DNA of 64,000 nt from Glandiceps talaboti (taxonomy: Eukaryota > Hemichordata > Enteropneusta > Spengelidae). The stretch is taken from positions 9,784,742 to 9,848,741 of the forward strand of contig NC_135565.1 of assembly GCF_964340395.1 (NCBI RefSeq). The letters are read 5' to 3'. The position numbers and the translations under genes are program-made. Below, in pieces: positions 32,501 through 43,820 of this stretch; within the stretch, counting starts at the first letter, position 1, and every line of letters begins with the position of its first letter. The notes below the pieces were generated by a model, which saw only the letters and a list, made by a program, of their open reading frames with translations, searched no databases and was not told where the DNA came from.

Positions 32501-35015
32501 GGTAGTAAACAACACTTGCCTAATTGAAACGTTATAGTCACTCTGGTTTGGTAGTAACTACATAAGATATGTTGAAATAACACAAAAGATAATTCATTGT
32601 GAGTTTCATACATGTATATTTTGTAACAAACATGACATACTGTCTTCATTTCTTACTGTCATTCATGATATAGCTTGCTCTGTGCCATTTTTTCATTTGC
32701 TGGCTAATCGTTATGCATTTTATCTCCTGGTACTGGTTACGAAGTGGTGAGGGTGAAATATGCAGTAACTTTGTGAAACTGATTGTTGTTAACAAATTTA
32801 TTAACCGAGCTACCCCCATTATTTCAGGGCTATGTAACGTTCAGCGTTTAGTCAGCATTCTTCTAGTTTTGTCAGCATGTCGTCATGTGATCAACATGAA
32901 ATTGTCATGTGATCAGCACTTGCATCTCTGAGTTCAGCATAGTCAGCTCATGGCCCAGAGCGTCACTGACAACCAACCATCCTCGGGAGTGTCTCTTTTA
33001 CAAAACCGTTCAGCTTATCAACAGGCTGTTGTCATGGAAATTCATCACTTTGAGTCATCCTCCCAAAAGTTGATCTCACTTGCGTTCAGCCCTGGCAGTT
33101 ATCTGTTGTCAGCACGCGTGTATGTGTTCAGCCTTGGTGTCAACATCGACATCTTTGGCTCACTCCTTGACCTACCAAAGGTTGTTAAACAACTCATTTT
33201 AAATTTCTTTTTCATAAAAAGACGTAAGAGGAACTAAGGTCATGTTACACAATTAGTAAGGTATTATGTGAAACATTGTAGAAGGGAGATACTTAATAGA
33301 ACTATTTTTTTGCAAAACGTGGTTAGGTAGATAAAGTCTACAGCACACCCCATGTCATTTTACTGGGGTTCCCTGAAACAAAATTGCCATGATTCTGTTG
33401 GAAACACGGCTACTTTTACCCGTTTCCCCCTTTCTGTTACCGTGGTTCCCCAACACTGTAGAAAGTAACAATATCCAATTGATCATGGGTCTTCGCCTTG
33501 AATTAAAATGTAGTTATAAAAAAAAAATTAAAACTCGTGGTGTCATATCTGATAGCAAAGTTGTAGATTTTTACTTAGAAAACATTTCAGATTTTTTTTT
33601 TCTTCAAATTTTTTTGCAATTTGAGTAAAGGGTATGCCCCTTCAGCAATTTGATATCTTTGTGTAGCGAAATCATATTAGAATGTTTATATAAGAAATTT
33701 CAAGTGTTTGCTTGAGATATATGTTGTGTTTCTAATCATTTCATAAACTCATTTCAGGTCCCCCTATTCAAGATCTCGTTCTCACTCTCCATACAAACGC
33801 AGTTATAGCAGCAGTAGAAGTCGCAGCAGGAGCCGAAGCAGAAGCAGAAGCAGGTGTGTATTCACAAATATATTTTAATCTTTTCCTAGGGCCTAGTAAA
33901 AATATTAGGTGGTTCCGGTTACCCGACCCCGCCTACATATAGTTTATCACTGTCAACCATATTTTTTTTTTTTACATATTCATTAAAAAAAAATTGCGAA
34001 AATCGTGAAGTCTTACCAGAAATAGTGGATGTGGAAACTGACATCAACTTAAAAAGACAATATAAAACTGTTCTTCCAATCTGTAATGGCTGTACATCTG
34101 ATGAGAAGAAACCAATAACAGAGACCATATGGAAAACAGCAGAAAATATAACTGCCTGAACTAGACACTCACATATGAAAAAAAATGAAAAATCTATCTA
34201 CCCCACCTATTCTAAATTTGAGTGTAATTGGAACCATACAATTTTTTTATTAGGCCAAGGCAAAACTGAAGAGTTACTAGACAAGCTAAACCTGAGCAAA
34301 AAGATGTCTCCCAGTTTTATTTACTCCTTACTTGAAGTAATTTTTTTAACACAATTGTCTTCTTTGTGTGAAATAGTCTCCTGAGTGAGTAAACATTGTA
34401 AGTCCCCAAAAAGTGCACTGCAGCAAGTTCAAGCAACTCTGTCAATAAAACTCAATGACACCTCCCTACTGAGACTATAATTACACCAACATCCATTCAA
34501 TAGGCCTTTCCACAATTTGCCATGGTGGCATTCTACTTCCTGTCTGTGGTGGCGCTCTACTTCCTGTCTATGTCTACCTTGAGGGTATACATAGTATAGG
34601 TTACTCAATTAATCAGAGAGCACTGCTGCTTTCCTCAATGTCTGAACAATATGAAAAGCATCCCTGATTTACATTTCTACAGAATACCAAGGAACAAAGC
34701 TCTTACGAAACGGTACTATGAGGAGATGACACCCCCAATTTGAGTGAGGGCGCTGTATTCTCAATTTCCTGTTTGCAGTCTGTAATGGCCTATAGCTACA
34801 TGTTGTGACAAATAGTTTTAGTTTGCATCTATCTTAGTAAACTGAAGACTCAATTACCTCTAGTAATAATTCATTTGAAAAATCAAGTAAGGAGACATTG
34901 GCGTTGTACAATACAAAACTTTCCATTTATCTTAGTTTGTAGTACACTTGCTAGAAGTTCACCTCTCTGAAATTCTTAATATGTCTCTTCTGTTTTTGTT
35001 TGCAGATACCGATAA
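29519..35015 (+). CDS. SRSF7: SR splicing factor, SRSF7/9G8-like (gene B)
   Basis: Plus-strand coding exons 29519-29736, 31723-31965, 33758-33853 and 35006-35015, all junctions phase 2 and GT-AG, give 188 residues ending in TAA. Domains: RRM (RNP2 VYVGDL at 16-21, RNP1 PPGFAFVEY at 49-57), Arg/Pro linker, CCHC zinc knuckle C-x2-C-x4-H-x4-C (108-121), an Arg/Gly/Asp-rich segment with GGSRD repeats, then a short RS domain (SRSRSR). RRM plus knuckle plus RS is diagnostic of SRSF7/9G8, a nuclear splicing and mRNA-export adaptor. At 188 residues it is shorter than vertebrate SRSF7, mainly in the RS domain. The start is the first ATG after a CAG acceptor at 29507-29509. A 5' noncoding exon probably ends at 27834. 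The exon boundaries in RRM and knuckle match gene A exactly, so the two are duplicates. AATAAA signals lie at 35473 and 36979. Confidence 0.93.
30175..31283. mobile_element. Nested 1.1-kb TIR element with 6-bp target duplication CTTAGG
   Basis: TIRs CAGTGTTCTCCAC and GTGGAGAACCCTG (one mismatch), flanked by CTTAGG on both sides (30169-30174 and 31284-31289). Uninterrupted family F copies read ACCCTTAGGTCATGAG at this spot (for example near 48331), which gives a paralogous empty site. The left interior has about four copies of ACCGCCCCTCTGTTT. No transposase ORF is seen, so it is non-autonomous. Superfamily unassigned; the TIR resembles hAT, but the 6-bp duplication is short for hAT. Confidence 0.8.
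31443..31611. mobile_element. hAT-type MITE, copy 1
   Basis: TIRs CAGTGTGCCCTCTAATGAT and CTTAGGGGGCACACTG. The flanks GTCTCGAC and GTCATGAC are a decayed 8-bp duplication (6 of 8 identical). Same family as 35255-35413 and 54751-54923. Confidence 0.75.
32414..32564. repeat. 51-bp tandem repeat, 3 copies
   Basis: Units carry GCCAAATTGAAAYGCTATAG and CACTCTGGTTTGGTAGTAA. In gene B intron 2. Confidence 0.88.
34379..34858. mobile_element. Family X TIR element, left-truncated, with a nested MITE
   Basis: Matches 4160-4346: GTAAACATTG, CCTCCCTACTGAG, CATTCAATA, ATGTTGT, then CTTAGTAAAC and CTCAATTACC. It is split by the TA-target MITE at 34503-34790. In gene B intron 3. Confidence 0.7.
34503..34790. 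mobile_element. TA-target MITE, copy 2 (288 bp)
   Basis: Same family as 11992-12254: GGCCTTTCCACAATTTGCC at the left, GTCTGTAATGGCC at the right, TA on both sides (34501-34502 and 34791-34792). It carries an internal duplication of TTCTACTTCCTGTCT. The related sequence at 4254-4290 lacks the insert and has one TA. Confidence 0.8.
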
Positions 35016-35254
35016 AAGAGGAGGAGTAAAAAAAAGGAGATAGTGTACACCAACAGAAAAGTTAAAGATATGACAGTTATTTTAAGATCTGATACGGCAT
35101 TGTTTCAATACTGTCTTTTTAAGAATACATCAAATTTACTGGAAACCATTTAAAATAGCTGAGTAACAAGTTTACTGTGTACACTATTGTCATGTCTTTG
35201 AACAAAGAATACTTGATCATTTGTCAACATTTTGTGAGTTTATTGGATTCTGAT

Positions 35255-35413
35255 CAGTGTGCTCTCTAATGATAGCCAAATTTTGTTGTAAGTCAAAATG
35301 AGAAAAACTGGAATTTCTTGCGAGTCACTACATCGTAAGAAATAGGGAAACACCAACTTTTGGTGTGTCACTTGAAATTGTGTGTCAGTCAAATTGGCAT
35401 AGAGGGCGCACTG
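35255..35413. mobile_element. hAT-type MITE, copy 2, in the gene B 3'UTR
   Basis: TIRs CAGTGTGCTCTCTAATGAT and ATAGAGGGCGCACTG. Flanks ATTCTGAT (35247-35254) and ATTCTGAC (35414-35421) match at 7 of 8. It lies 240 bp after the gene B stop and just before an AATAAA at 35473, so it is probably transcribed in the 3'UTR. Confidence 0.8.
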
Positions 35414-35472
35414 ATTCTGACATCGTTTCATTACTAGTCAGTCATACATACTGCCTCACGTTCAACATACTA

Positions 35473-35478
35473 AATAAA
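35473..35478 (+). promoter_or_regulatory. Poly(A) signal candidate, gene B
   Basis: First AATAAA after the gene B stop at 35015. A second candidate is at 36979-36984, which would place the minisatellite at 35600-35930 in the 3'UTR. Confidence 0.45.
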
Positions 35479-35599
35479 GTCAAAAATAAGAAAAAAAGAA
35501 ATATGGCAAAATTAGTTCCAGTTAGTATACAGCTAATCAGGCTTTCCTTGTTTTGATTTGTACTAAGCCTATTGATGTCACTGTTAGATGTAACATGTA

Positions 35600-35930
35600 T
35601 ATGTAGCACTGAGTGTATACCATATGCACATACTGAGCTGTATTGTGATGTATATGTAAATGCTGTGATGTAGGTACACATAATATTGTGATGTTTGTGC
35701 ATGTATTGTGATGTATAAACACAGACTGTGATGTACATGCACATACTGAACTATATATGCACATATGTTATACAGACATGTACTGTACCGTATGTACACA
35801 TACTGTGCCGTATGTACACACACTGTGCCGTATGTACACACACTGTGCTGAATATACACACACTGTGCCGTATGTACACATACTGTGCCGAATATACACA
35901 GACTGAGCTGTATATGCATATACTAGTGAT
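35600..35930. repeat. 20-bp minisatellite
   Basis: The best part, 35781-35900, is six 20-bp units (YACTGTGCCGTATGTACACA with variants). A looser version of the same motif runs leftward. Open frames on both strands here are repeat artefacts. Confidence 0.88.
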
Positions 35931-37062
35931 GTATTCTTGTAGAACTCCTCCTACACTGCCTAGGTAGTCACACACCCTGACGTGGTTTGTTATTTTGTGT
36001 TTGATATGCCGTCAGTGTAATTTAGAGATGTAGGTTATGTATGTATGTAGTATTGTATTGTTAGTCTTGTGTTCTTGGTCATATTATTTTTTTTAAAAGT
36101 TTTTCAGCCACGTTTGTTTATTTCCTTTAGATGCCAGTGTTCTCTCTCTCTCTATATATATAGCTACTGCAGTCATGACTAGACATTAGTACCCAGTAGT
36201 TTCTATAGTAGTACAAGTTAAATGATGAAGTCTTGTGAAGTTGCAACTTTGCTGTGGTGTATATTAGCATTCATATTAACATAATAACAAACTTTACATT
36301 AGAAGATTATTTTAAAACTCATTGTCACACCCTGATGCTGCTGTGATGTACATAAATGTACCTGCTTATTCCTCTTCTATGTATACATGTATAACCCTAG
36401 TCCTGCCACAACCAAAATCTTTTACTTGACCTGAAGAGGGTTAATTAAAAACACAGCTGATAAGAAGAATTGGTGTTTGATACAGGATATTGCAGTAAAC
36501 AGCGCCCTCTAGTGGCAGTAAGTATATTGTAGGAGATGATCCCTGGAAAATGATCTACTAATATGCATACATGTTGATGTAACCATAGATTCGGTGGTGG
36601 AGGGTCTATGATGTAACAAGCTAGTAAAGTACAGGTATGCTGTATGCAATATTGTGGCAGGAACAAAGGGTGTTCCCTCTCCCCTTTATAATGTCCCAGC
36701 CTATGGGTGAAGATACCAACAATTAAGAAAGGCTAAGATATCCTGAGAAACAGCAAGACTTGTGTTTGAATCCTACATACAAATGATAGCTTACCAGGTC
36801 ACAGCAAAAAGAACAATGTACCCATGTTACCTCACAGAAATTCAATACATATAACTACAGAGAAACTACATTAATGTTACCTTTGAAGAATTTCCTTGGC
36901 TTAAGAAATTTAGTACATCAAATAACATATGTACATGTTTTACTGTCTGTTGGTTTCCATTTATTGTGTTGTTATGGTAATAAAAGTATTTTTTAAAACA
37001 AACATTTGCCTGACTCTAAAATTTATCTTGTGTATGTGTATATAGTACATGTGTGACTGTGT

Positions 37063-37393
37063 TAGACTCTCTCAGTCCTCGGAGTTTCACATCGCTAAAA
37101 AGGGTTGTTTTGTATGTACCAATATCTGCTTCATAATTGTACTCTAATATCCTTGTACTGTGGGCCTTCATCAAACACATAGGGCTAACCATTTGTTGAT
37201 GTGTTACTGCAACACTTCGTGTTATTGTGAAGCCTCGGGGCTTCACAGTAACACAACAATGAATGGTTAGCCCTAGGTAATCGACGAGGGTGCACAGTAC
37301 AAGGATATTCAAGTACAGTTATGCAGTAGATATCGGTACATACAAAACAAACTTTTTAGTGATACAAAGCTCCAAGGACTGTGAGAGAGTCTA
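37063..37393. mobile_element. MULE-like foldback MITE with a perfect 9-bp target duplication
   Basis: TIRs TAGACTCTCTCAGTCC and GGACTGTGAGAGAGTCTA, with the stem continuing through the paired words CAGTACAAGGATAT and ATATCCTTGTACTG. TGACTGTGT flanks both ends (37054-37062 and 37394-37402). A second partial right end plus the same flank follows at about 37405-37478. Confidence 0.85.
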
Positions 37394-38171
37394 TGACTGT
37401 GTGTATTGGTACAGTCAAAACAACCTTTTTAGCAATGCGAAGCTCCAGGACTGTGACAGAGTCTATGACTGTGTGTGTGTGTATCAATGCATGTATGAAT
37501 GCGTGCATGCATGTATGTATGTATGTGTGTGTGTGTCCAACTGGATGTATCAGGGTATCTACCTGCACACTATGAATTGTGCATGCATGAGTACACTTCT
37601 ACTGAAGTGGCTACAGTTCAGTTATAGTTCCTCATGCAATTGAAAGGCTCAGTTTGGATTGGGAATGAAATTTAGGTGAAAACCAGTTATCTGGTAGACC
37701 TATACAACAAGGTGGTCCTGTACAAAAGAATAGGTATTATAAGATAAGCTCTTCACAACATTCATTTTGATCAGAAGGCTTCACATATGAAAGCCGACCA
37801 AAGTTATCGAATGTTATGATGCACCTAGGCAGTAATATTCTATTTCAGATATTGAGAATTCTTGTAGCTCCACTGATGTGGTGGCACTTGTGCCAGAACT
37901 TTGGATTTAATCATTGTTATTGGCTAATGTAGTCTTTACCACAAACCATTACCATTCATACACTATTTTCAAACAACAGGACTTCCAGAGCATGTAATTC
38001 AACATGTAACTTCGGTAAATAGAAAATATATTGAATATTCTTGTAAGAAGAGCAATCAACTTTCAGAACCCCCCCCCCCCAACAAATGACAATATATGAA
38101 GGAAATGTAGCCACATTACCACATACTTGCATAACTAGGGTATGACTGCTGCACAAACACAGGCAAGAACC

Positions 38172-38552
38172 CAATCTGATTAAAATCCGATGTGGTGAAA
38201 GCGGCTAGATGCCTTTATTTACCTCTGTTTTCTTCGTTTTGTATTGTTTGTTTTGTTCCGAGTGATCGCCTCCTTCCCACATCTGAACCTGTGTAATAGA
38301 CAATCCCATTGAATGTCGACAATATTGTAAGGTTTTCACAACCAATCAGCACGCTTCAATTTCTCCAGTGTGTGCAGCTGCCAACGTAACCCTCATCCTG
38401 ATTGGCCAATCGATAGCGCGAGATTCAAACGCGATTGTCTATTACACAGGTTCAGATGTGGGAAGGCGGCAATCACTCGGAACAAAACAATGGAAACAGA
38501 GGTAAATAAAGGCATCTAGCTGCTTTCACCACATCGGATTTTAATCAGATTG
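38172..38552. mobile_element. MULE-like foldback MITE with a perfect 9-bp target duplication
   Basis: TIRs start CAATCTGATTAAAATCCGAT and end ATCGGATTTTAATCAGATTG. The inverted stem extends about 150 bp per side, including TGTGTAATAGACAATC opposite GATTGTCTATTACACA. GCAAGAACC flanks both sides exactly (38163-38171 and 38553-38561). A 9-bp duplication with long TIRs is the Mutator-like signature. Between gene B and ATG13. Confidence 0.88.
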
Positions 38553-38639
38553 GCAAGAACCATGCTCCTTGCAGATAGGCATACAGACAGAAAGTAACTG
38601 ACATACAAAAACAACTGCATGTATACCTGCAGCACAGAC

Positions 38640-38965
38640 ACTTAGAGACAATCGCACAATGCCGCATAAGCTCAACAAACAAACAAACATCATTCGTTAG
38701 GTCGATACTGCCTCCCTAAAGGAACATTCACAAGTGCAACATCAAAGGTTCATATAACATGATGTAAACTATGATGAAAACTGTAGCAGCCACACTATAT
38801 CTCACATCAGAAGTAAATTGTTATCAATTTATCAACATCTCTGTAATAAATACAAAAGCTGTTACCGATATCACTGAAGAAGTGAAAGTTTTCCGTTAAA
38901 ATTTGGTTAGAAGTGTGAAAATGAAGTTCAGCAATCGCACTGATGCCAGACCCCCCCCCCACTAA
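38640..38965. repeat. Dispersed repeat H, copy 2
   Basis: Co-linear with 24510-24860. It ends at GATGCCAGACCCCCCCCC. Confidence 0.7.
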
Positions 38966-39120
38966 ACGAACAAAGTTTGCTTATTGAGCTTGGGTGACAT
39001 TAGGTGATCATCCCTTAAACTGACCATGACTGCACAGAATTCTGGCCTGCACTCGTACACACAACTTGAAATAAACACGAGATACAGCAACGAGATAAAT
39101 AAAATGGCAGTTTTAAAATT

Positions 39121-42100
39121 TCCTTTATTAAAATTGTCATAGACCATTCATACCACATACATACATGTACATATCAAGTTTCAAAATTGAAATCTACAAA
39201 AATCATTCACTACATACAACATGCTGATATAAATCAAATAAAATTTATATTCCATTTGTAATACCAGTAACTCCTGCAATCATAATTTTGATGCCCCCCC
39301 CCCCCCTCACATATATGTAAGCATTACAATTCCACATTTCATTCAGTCCATCTAACAATAATCCCTGAATCCCTAAATCGATGTGTGAATTTGATTTTCC
39401 ATCTAATCCCTTCACTAATCTGTGAATTTGATCTCTCGATCCATGTAATTCCTGAACTTATCCCATATTTGATATGGAAAGTGTATTTTTTCACGAAGGT
39501 TGTATGGGAAGTGCATTATTTTCATCATCATCATAACTTTTGCAGGAACACAGTCTGTAAGTGAGACCTCATTTTTGAGTACAAGACAGGCAAAATGCGA
39601 AATACAATTCACTCTGGTGCAAAGCTGAATCGACAATCTGACAAGAAAACATTAGCTTAGACATGTCGTTGGCTGATCTTGACTTTGTCAATTGAAATAT
39701 CGTCCTTGACCATCACAATGTATTTTTATTTTGTAAACTTGACTATGGCCAGAAATGAGGTCCATTTACAAACTGTGCGTTATAAGTGATGAGAACATTA
39801 CAACAATTCTCTGAGAACATTCTATGCAATGACAGCAAGGAACATGTTTTAAAAGAGGGCAAAAATAAAACTTTAATTAGACTAAAAACAATAAAATGAT
39901 GTCATACATTCATACTTGCCTTCACGACATCAAAATTACACTAGCTGTAAGCCATTTCGTTAAAATAATCAATTTGTATTTTTTGTCATTCCTGGTCTTA
40001 GATTGCAGAAAACATTTAATTCAAGATTTTTTAGCCATACACAAAGGAGACCCTCCCCCCTCTCCCGACCCCCCCCCCCCAAAGATTACACCACATCACC
40101 ACCTATTCATGAATACTTTGTACTTTGATGTACCATGCTTTCTATGGAGGCTTGTTCCACTTTTCAAAGAAATAGGGAGAACAAGAAAATGTAAACTTTA
40201 AAAAAAAATATGTACAGATATAGTCCTGTGTGAGTAGAAAGTTTGGCAAGACAATGATTGTAGTGACCAAGTAAAGAGATAGGCACATGTCCGATACAAA
40301 GTGTGTATGACAGAATGAACTGTTTGGATACGTGTACTGAGGCCAAAAAAAAAAAGACTAATGTTTCTGGTCAGCGTGTGCATCACTTAAAAACACCTGC
40401 GTTGATATTTTTTTTTACATGTTTGTCCAGACCATGCAGTCTGCAGATCTGGGGAAAACACAAAAATAACCATCCTTGCATTGATTGCTGCTTTAGTGAA
40501 GACAATTGCAGAGCCAATTATGAACAAGCAAAGTACATCTGCCCCCACAAATACACACTTTCTCTAAAGTACTAAATAAAAAGAAAACAGTAAATGCCAT
40601 AAATCATACACTGAGTGACAGGTTTGACATGTAAAAAAAAAAAAGAATTTGAAAAAATCACATCACTGCACAACTTAATAGACAAAATGTCCTGACCAGA
40701 AACAATTTCTATTTTTTTTTTGGCCTACTGATGTTACACAATATGACCAACTATTACTAACTATGACAGATTTTACCTGCTTTCATACATTCGGTCCCAG
40801 AGTCTCCTAAATCTCGGCATTCATGTAAACACTGCCAAAGTATCAGGTGGTGAAACACCCCAAACAACTCCTGCAGAACAGTTGGTGATTCGTGCTTTCT
40901 AACTACTACTAGTCGAATGACTGCCAAAAGACTCATCTATCCAATGAACACAATGTCTGTGTCTCTAGGCTACTGTTCAACTACATCCTTCCAATACTGT
41001 ATGGGTATGATTTCAGTATGACAACATCATAGAGTTGTCCACCTGCAATTCAGGCTTTAACCAATCAAAATGGTTTACTGTTGCACTGCATTCACCTACA
41101 CTCAATGGTTATCCAATCAAAAGGCTAAGATTATTCTGCAATGCCTGGTTATCCAATTAAAATGCATCTACCTGTATGCCATTGTTAGCCAACCAAAATG
41201 TTTAGCTTCCACTGCATTCACTTGTTTACCATGGTTATCCAATCAAAATGCTGGGATTACACTGAAATCACCAGCTTGGTTAATCCAATCAAAATGCTGG
41301 GATTACACTGAAATCACCAGCACTCCATGGTTAATCCAATCAAAGCGCTGGGATTACACACTGAAATCTCCTGTACTCAACTTCCGGTCAATTGTCCTTC
41401 AAGATTCAAGAGAAGAGCTTACATCTGATAATTACTGTAATGCCCAGTTTGCCCACCAAGTCATATTTTATAGTGTAACAATATCTCCATCTCCCTTTCA
41501 GAGTTGGGTTAATCATATTGTTATGAAAGGTACTCTATTTATCATGGTATGTCTGATCAAACTGTCCATCTGTCTGTCCAGGTTTATCCAACCGTATTCA
41601 ATGAAAATTTTGTCCATCTGTGACAAGCCTGCTTATCCAATCACATTCCAAACTTGAAAGTGAGTCTATCTGTATTACTTGGCTCATCCAATCACACTCA
41701 AAGGAGAAGTACCAGTATGTCCATCTGTATTACTTAGCATATCCAATCACATTTCAAGGAGTAGAGTGTCCATCTGTGGATACTTATAGCATATCCAATC
41801 ACATTCAAAGGAGAAGTGTGTCCATCTGTATTACTTAGCATATCCAATCACATTTCAAGGAGAAGTGTGTCTATCTGTATTACTTCACATATCCAATCAA
41901 ATTTAAAAGAGAAAAGTGTCCATCTGTGTCTATCCTTCCTTATCCAATTATATTCTTCAGAAATAAATCATTCATCTGTTCTCCTGGCTTTTACCCAATC
42001 ATATTCAAGGCTCACACCGATAATTGGTTTGTTCTTTGCCCCTTGGAGATGTCATACAACAATCCAATATAAACAATAATTATTTTTAAAACAGGCCAGC

Positions 42101-42219
42101 TGTAACCAATTCCACAGTTCCACAAACACGGTAAATATCACAGTAAACATACATTAAGATGATGACATCACACATACTGTAGAAGGAGGTTTAGGAATTC
42201 TTAAAGAGTTTCAGTATCG
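39121..42219 (-). other. ATG13: Putative 3'UTR of ATG13
   Basis: After the ATG13 stop (42222-42220) no coding signal follows. The nearest canonical minus-strand AATAAA hexamers are at 39730-39725 and 39126-39121, which would give a 3'UTR of 2.5-3.1 kb. A nearer non-canonical signal (AATAAT at about 42080) is possible. The region includes the repeat cluster at 41060-42060. Confidence 0.35.
41060..42060. repeat. Degenerate tandem repeats built on TATCCAATCA
   Basis: Left part (41080-41370): units with GGTTAWCCAATCAAAATGCT, GGGATTACACTGAAATC. Right part (41600-42010): units of about 49 bp with CATATCCAATCACATT, CAAGGAGAAGTGTGTC and CATCTGTATTACTTAG. The long plus-strand open frame at 41070-41657 is repeat-derived. 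There are more than a dozen CCAAT words. Confidence 0.85.
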
Positions 42220-43660
42220 TTAACTGCTACTGTCACTGCAATCGTCTTGTAAACTTTTCACAAAATCATCAAAGTCTGTCATTTTGTCCTCGTAATCTGC
42301 CAATTGCTCCACTAATGTATCCTGTAGATAATAATAATAATAATATTTATTTTTCTATACCATAAATCCATAAAATGCTCTAAACGGTTCACAAATCTAA
42401 AAAAAAGAAAAAGCACTTGACACTAAAACAATATTTGATACAATAATAGATACAATAGATATTGACAAAAAAAAATACTCCGGTTAAAAAATACCATTCA
42501 AATATACTAGTAATCATTGCTAAAATGTAGAACAGTGAACAGTACTTTCTTCTACAAACTTATAGATCTAGGTCTTCTTATGTTGTGAGTTACCATATAT
42601 AGGTACTAGTAGAATAGGGGAATTATCAAATTTTTTGAGCATCAACTGTGTGTGTGTGTGTCTCTCTAAAAACTCTACTGCGTTGATAGTTGTTTTTCTA
42701 GTTCCAAGATGAGATACTGTCGCTTGTGTTGTTATGTTTAGGCCTTTTTTTTGTCTTTATTACATTTGAAATAACATTTTCATTTGTGAAATGATGGATT
42801 GACATATTGACCTCTTTAATTGTGAGTGATTTCATAGAATAAAGACTACGGTACATTGTATATTCCTCCAATGACAGAGAGGGATTTTAGTGGTAAACCC
42901 AGAGTGTAATCAGGTGACATGCTACCATCAGGTGACTCCCTGAGTAGCATGGGCAAACCCCATGTGTGTACACAATAGAATACATGGCATTATATGGGAA
43001 TACATGCAATGCATCAGTTTTGGAACTAGCAATAGATATATGAGTACTGCTAGGACTATGGTGACAACCATCCCCCGAATAGCTTGTGCAACCCAACACC
43101 TGTAGGTACAGTGTACATGACATTGTAAGGGGAGACACGCAATGCATCTTGGAACTGATATCAGATCTATTCTCTTTTCACAATGTGAAAATATTTTACT
43201 TTAGCCATCTAAACTTACCTCTTCAGTGTTAGGTTCCTGAAAACTCTGATCATCATTAAATGTAAGAAGAGGTGGTGCAGTCTGGCATTCCCGATAAAAA
43301 GCACCTAAATCACTTCCAGAGTTAGACTTGGCAAATGCAGGTTTCTGTCAGGTTTAAAACAAATTTATAATATTGATGATAAAATGACCTTCAATCAGTT
43401 CTGGAGTCACTTTGATTAAAATTTGATGTAGTGTACACATCACAGTTTCTTTTTGGCTGTTACGTTTACTGTCGTTTGTCCTTTTGTGAGCTGACACATA
43501 CATCTGACAGTGTTTCACACTGTTGCAATCATCATGATGGCATGAAACACTGCATAATGGTTCCTGAATATCTTGCTTGATATTGTGTTATTTATACCGC
43601 TCTACATACATATGTATTGAGCACAGTTTACTCCAGCATAGACATGTTACATATACTGAG

Positions 43661-43696
<36 letters not shown>

Positions 43697-43768
43697 TTGT
43701 AGTAAAACTATTACGCTCTGCCACTGCGGTATAGAGCACTGTCTTATAGCAGATTGATACTCACCGAG

Positions 43769-43820
<52 letters not shown>

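Noticed and set aside
32950-33237. 95-codon frame in gene B intron 2, considered as a poison exon
   Set aside because: No matching acceptor and donor pair in phase with gene B, and no RS or RRM content.
41070-41657. 195-codon plus-strand frame, the second longest in the window
   Set aside because: It runs through the degenerate TATCCAATCA repeats, the protein is itself a string of the repeat, and it has no recognisable domain. It lies antisense in the likely ATG13 3'UTR.
43693-43769. Spacer between (TA)n arrays considered as a small RNA gene
   Set aside because: Has a short GC-rich part but no tRNA boxes, no snRNA or snoRNA motifs and no convincing cloverleaf.
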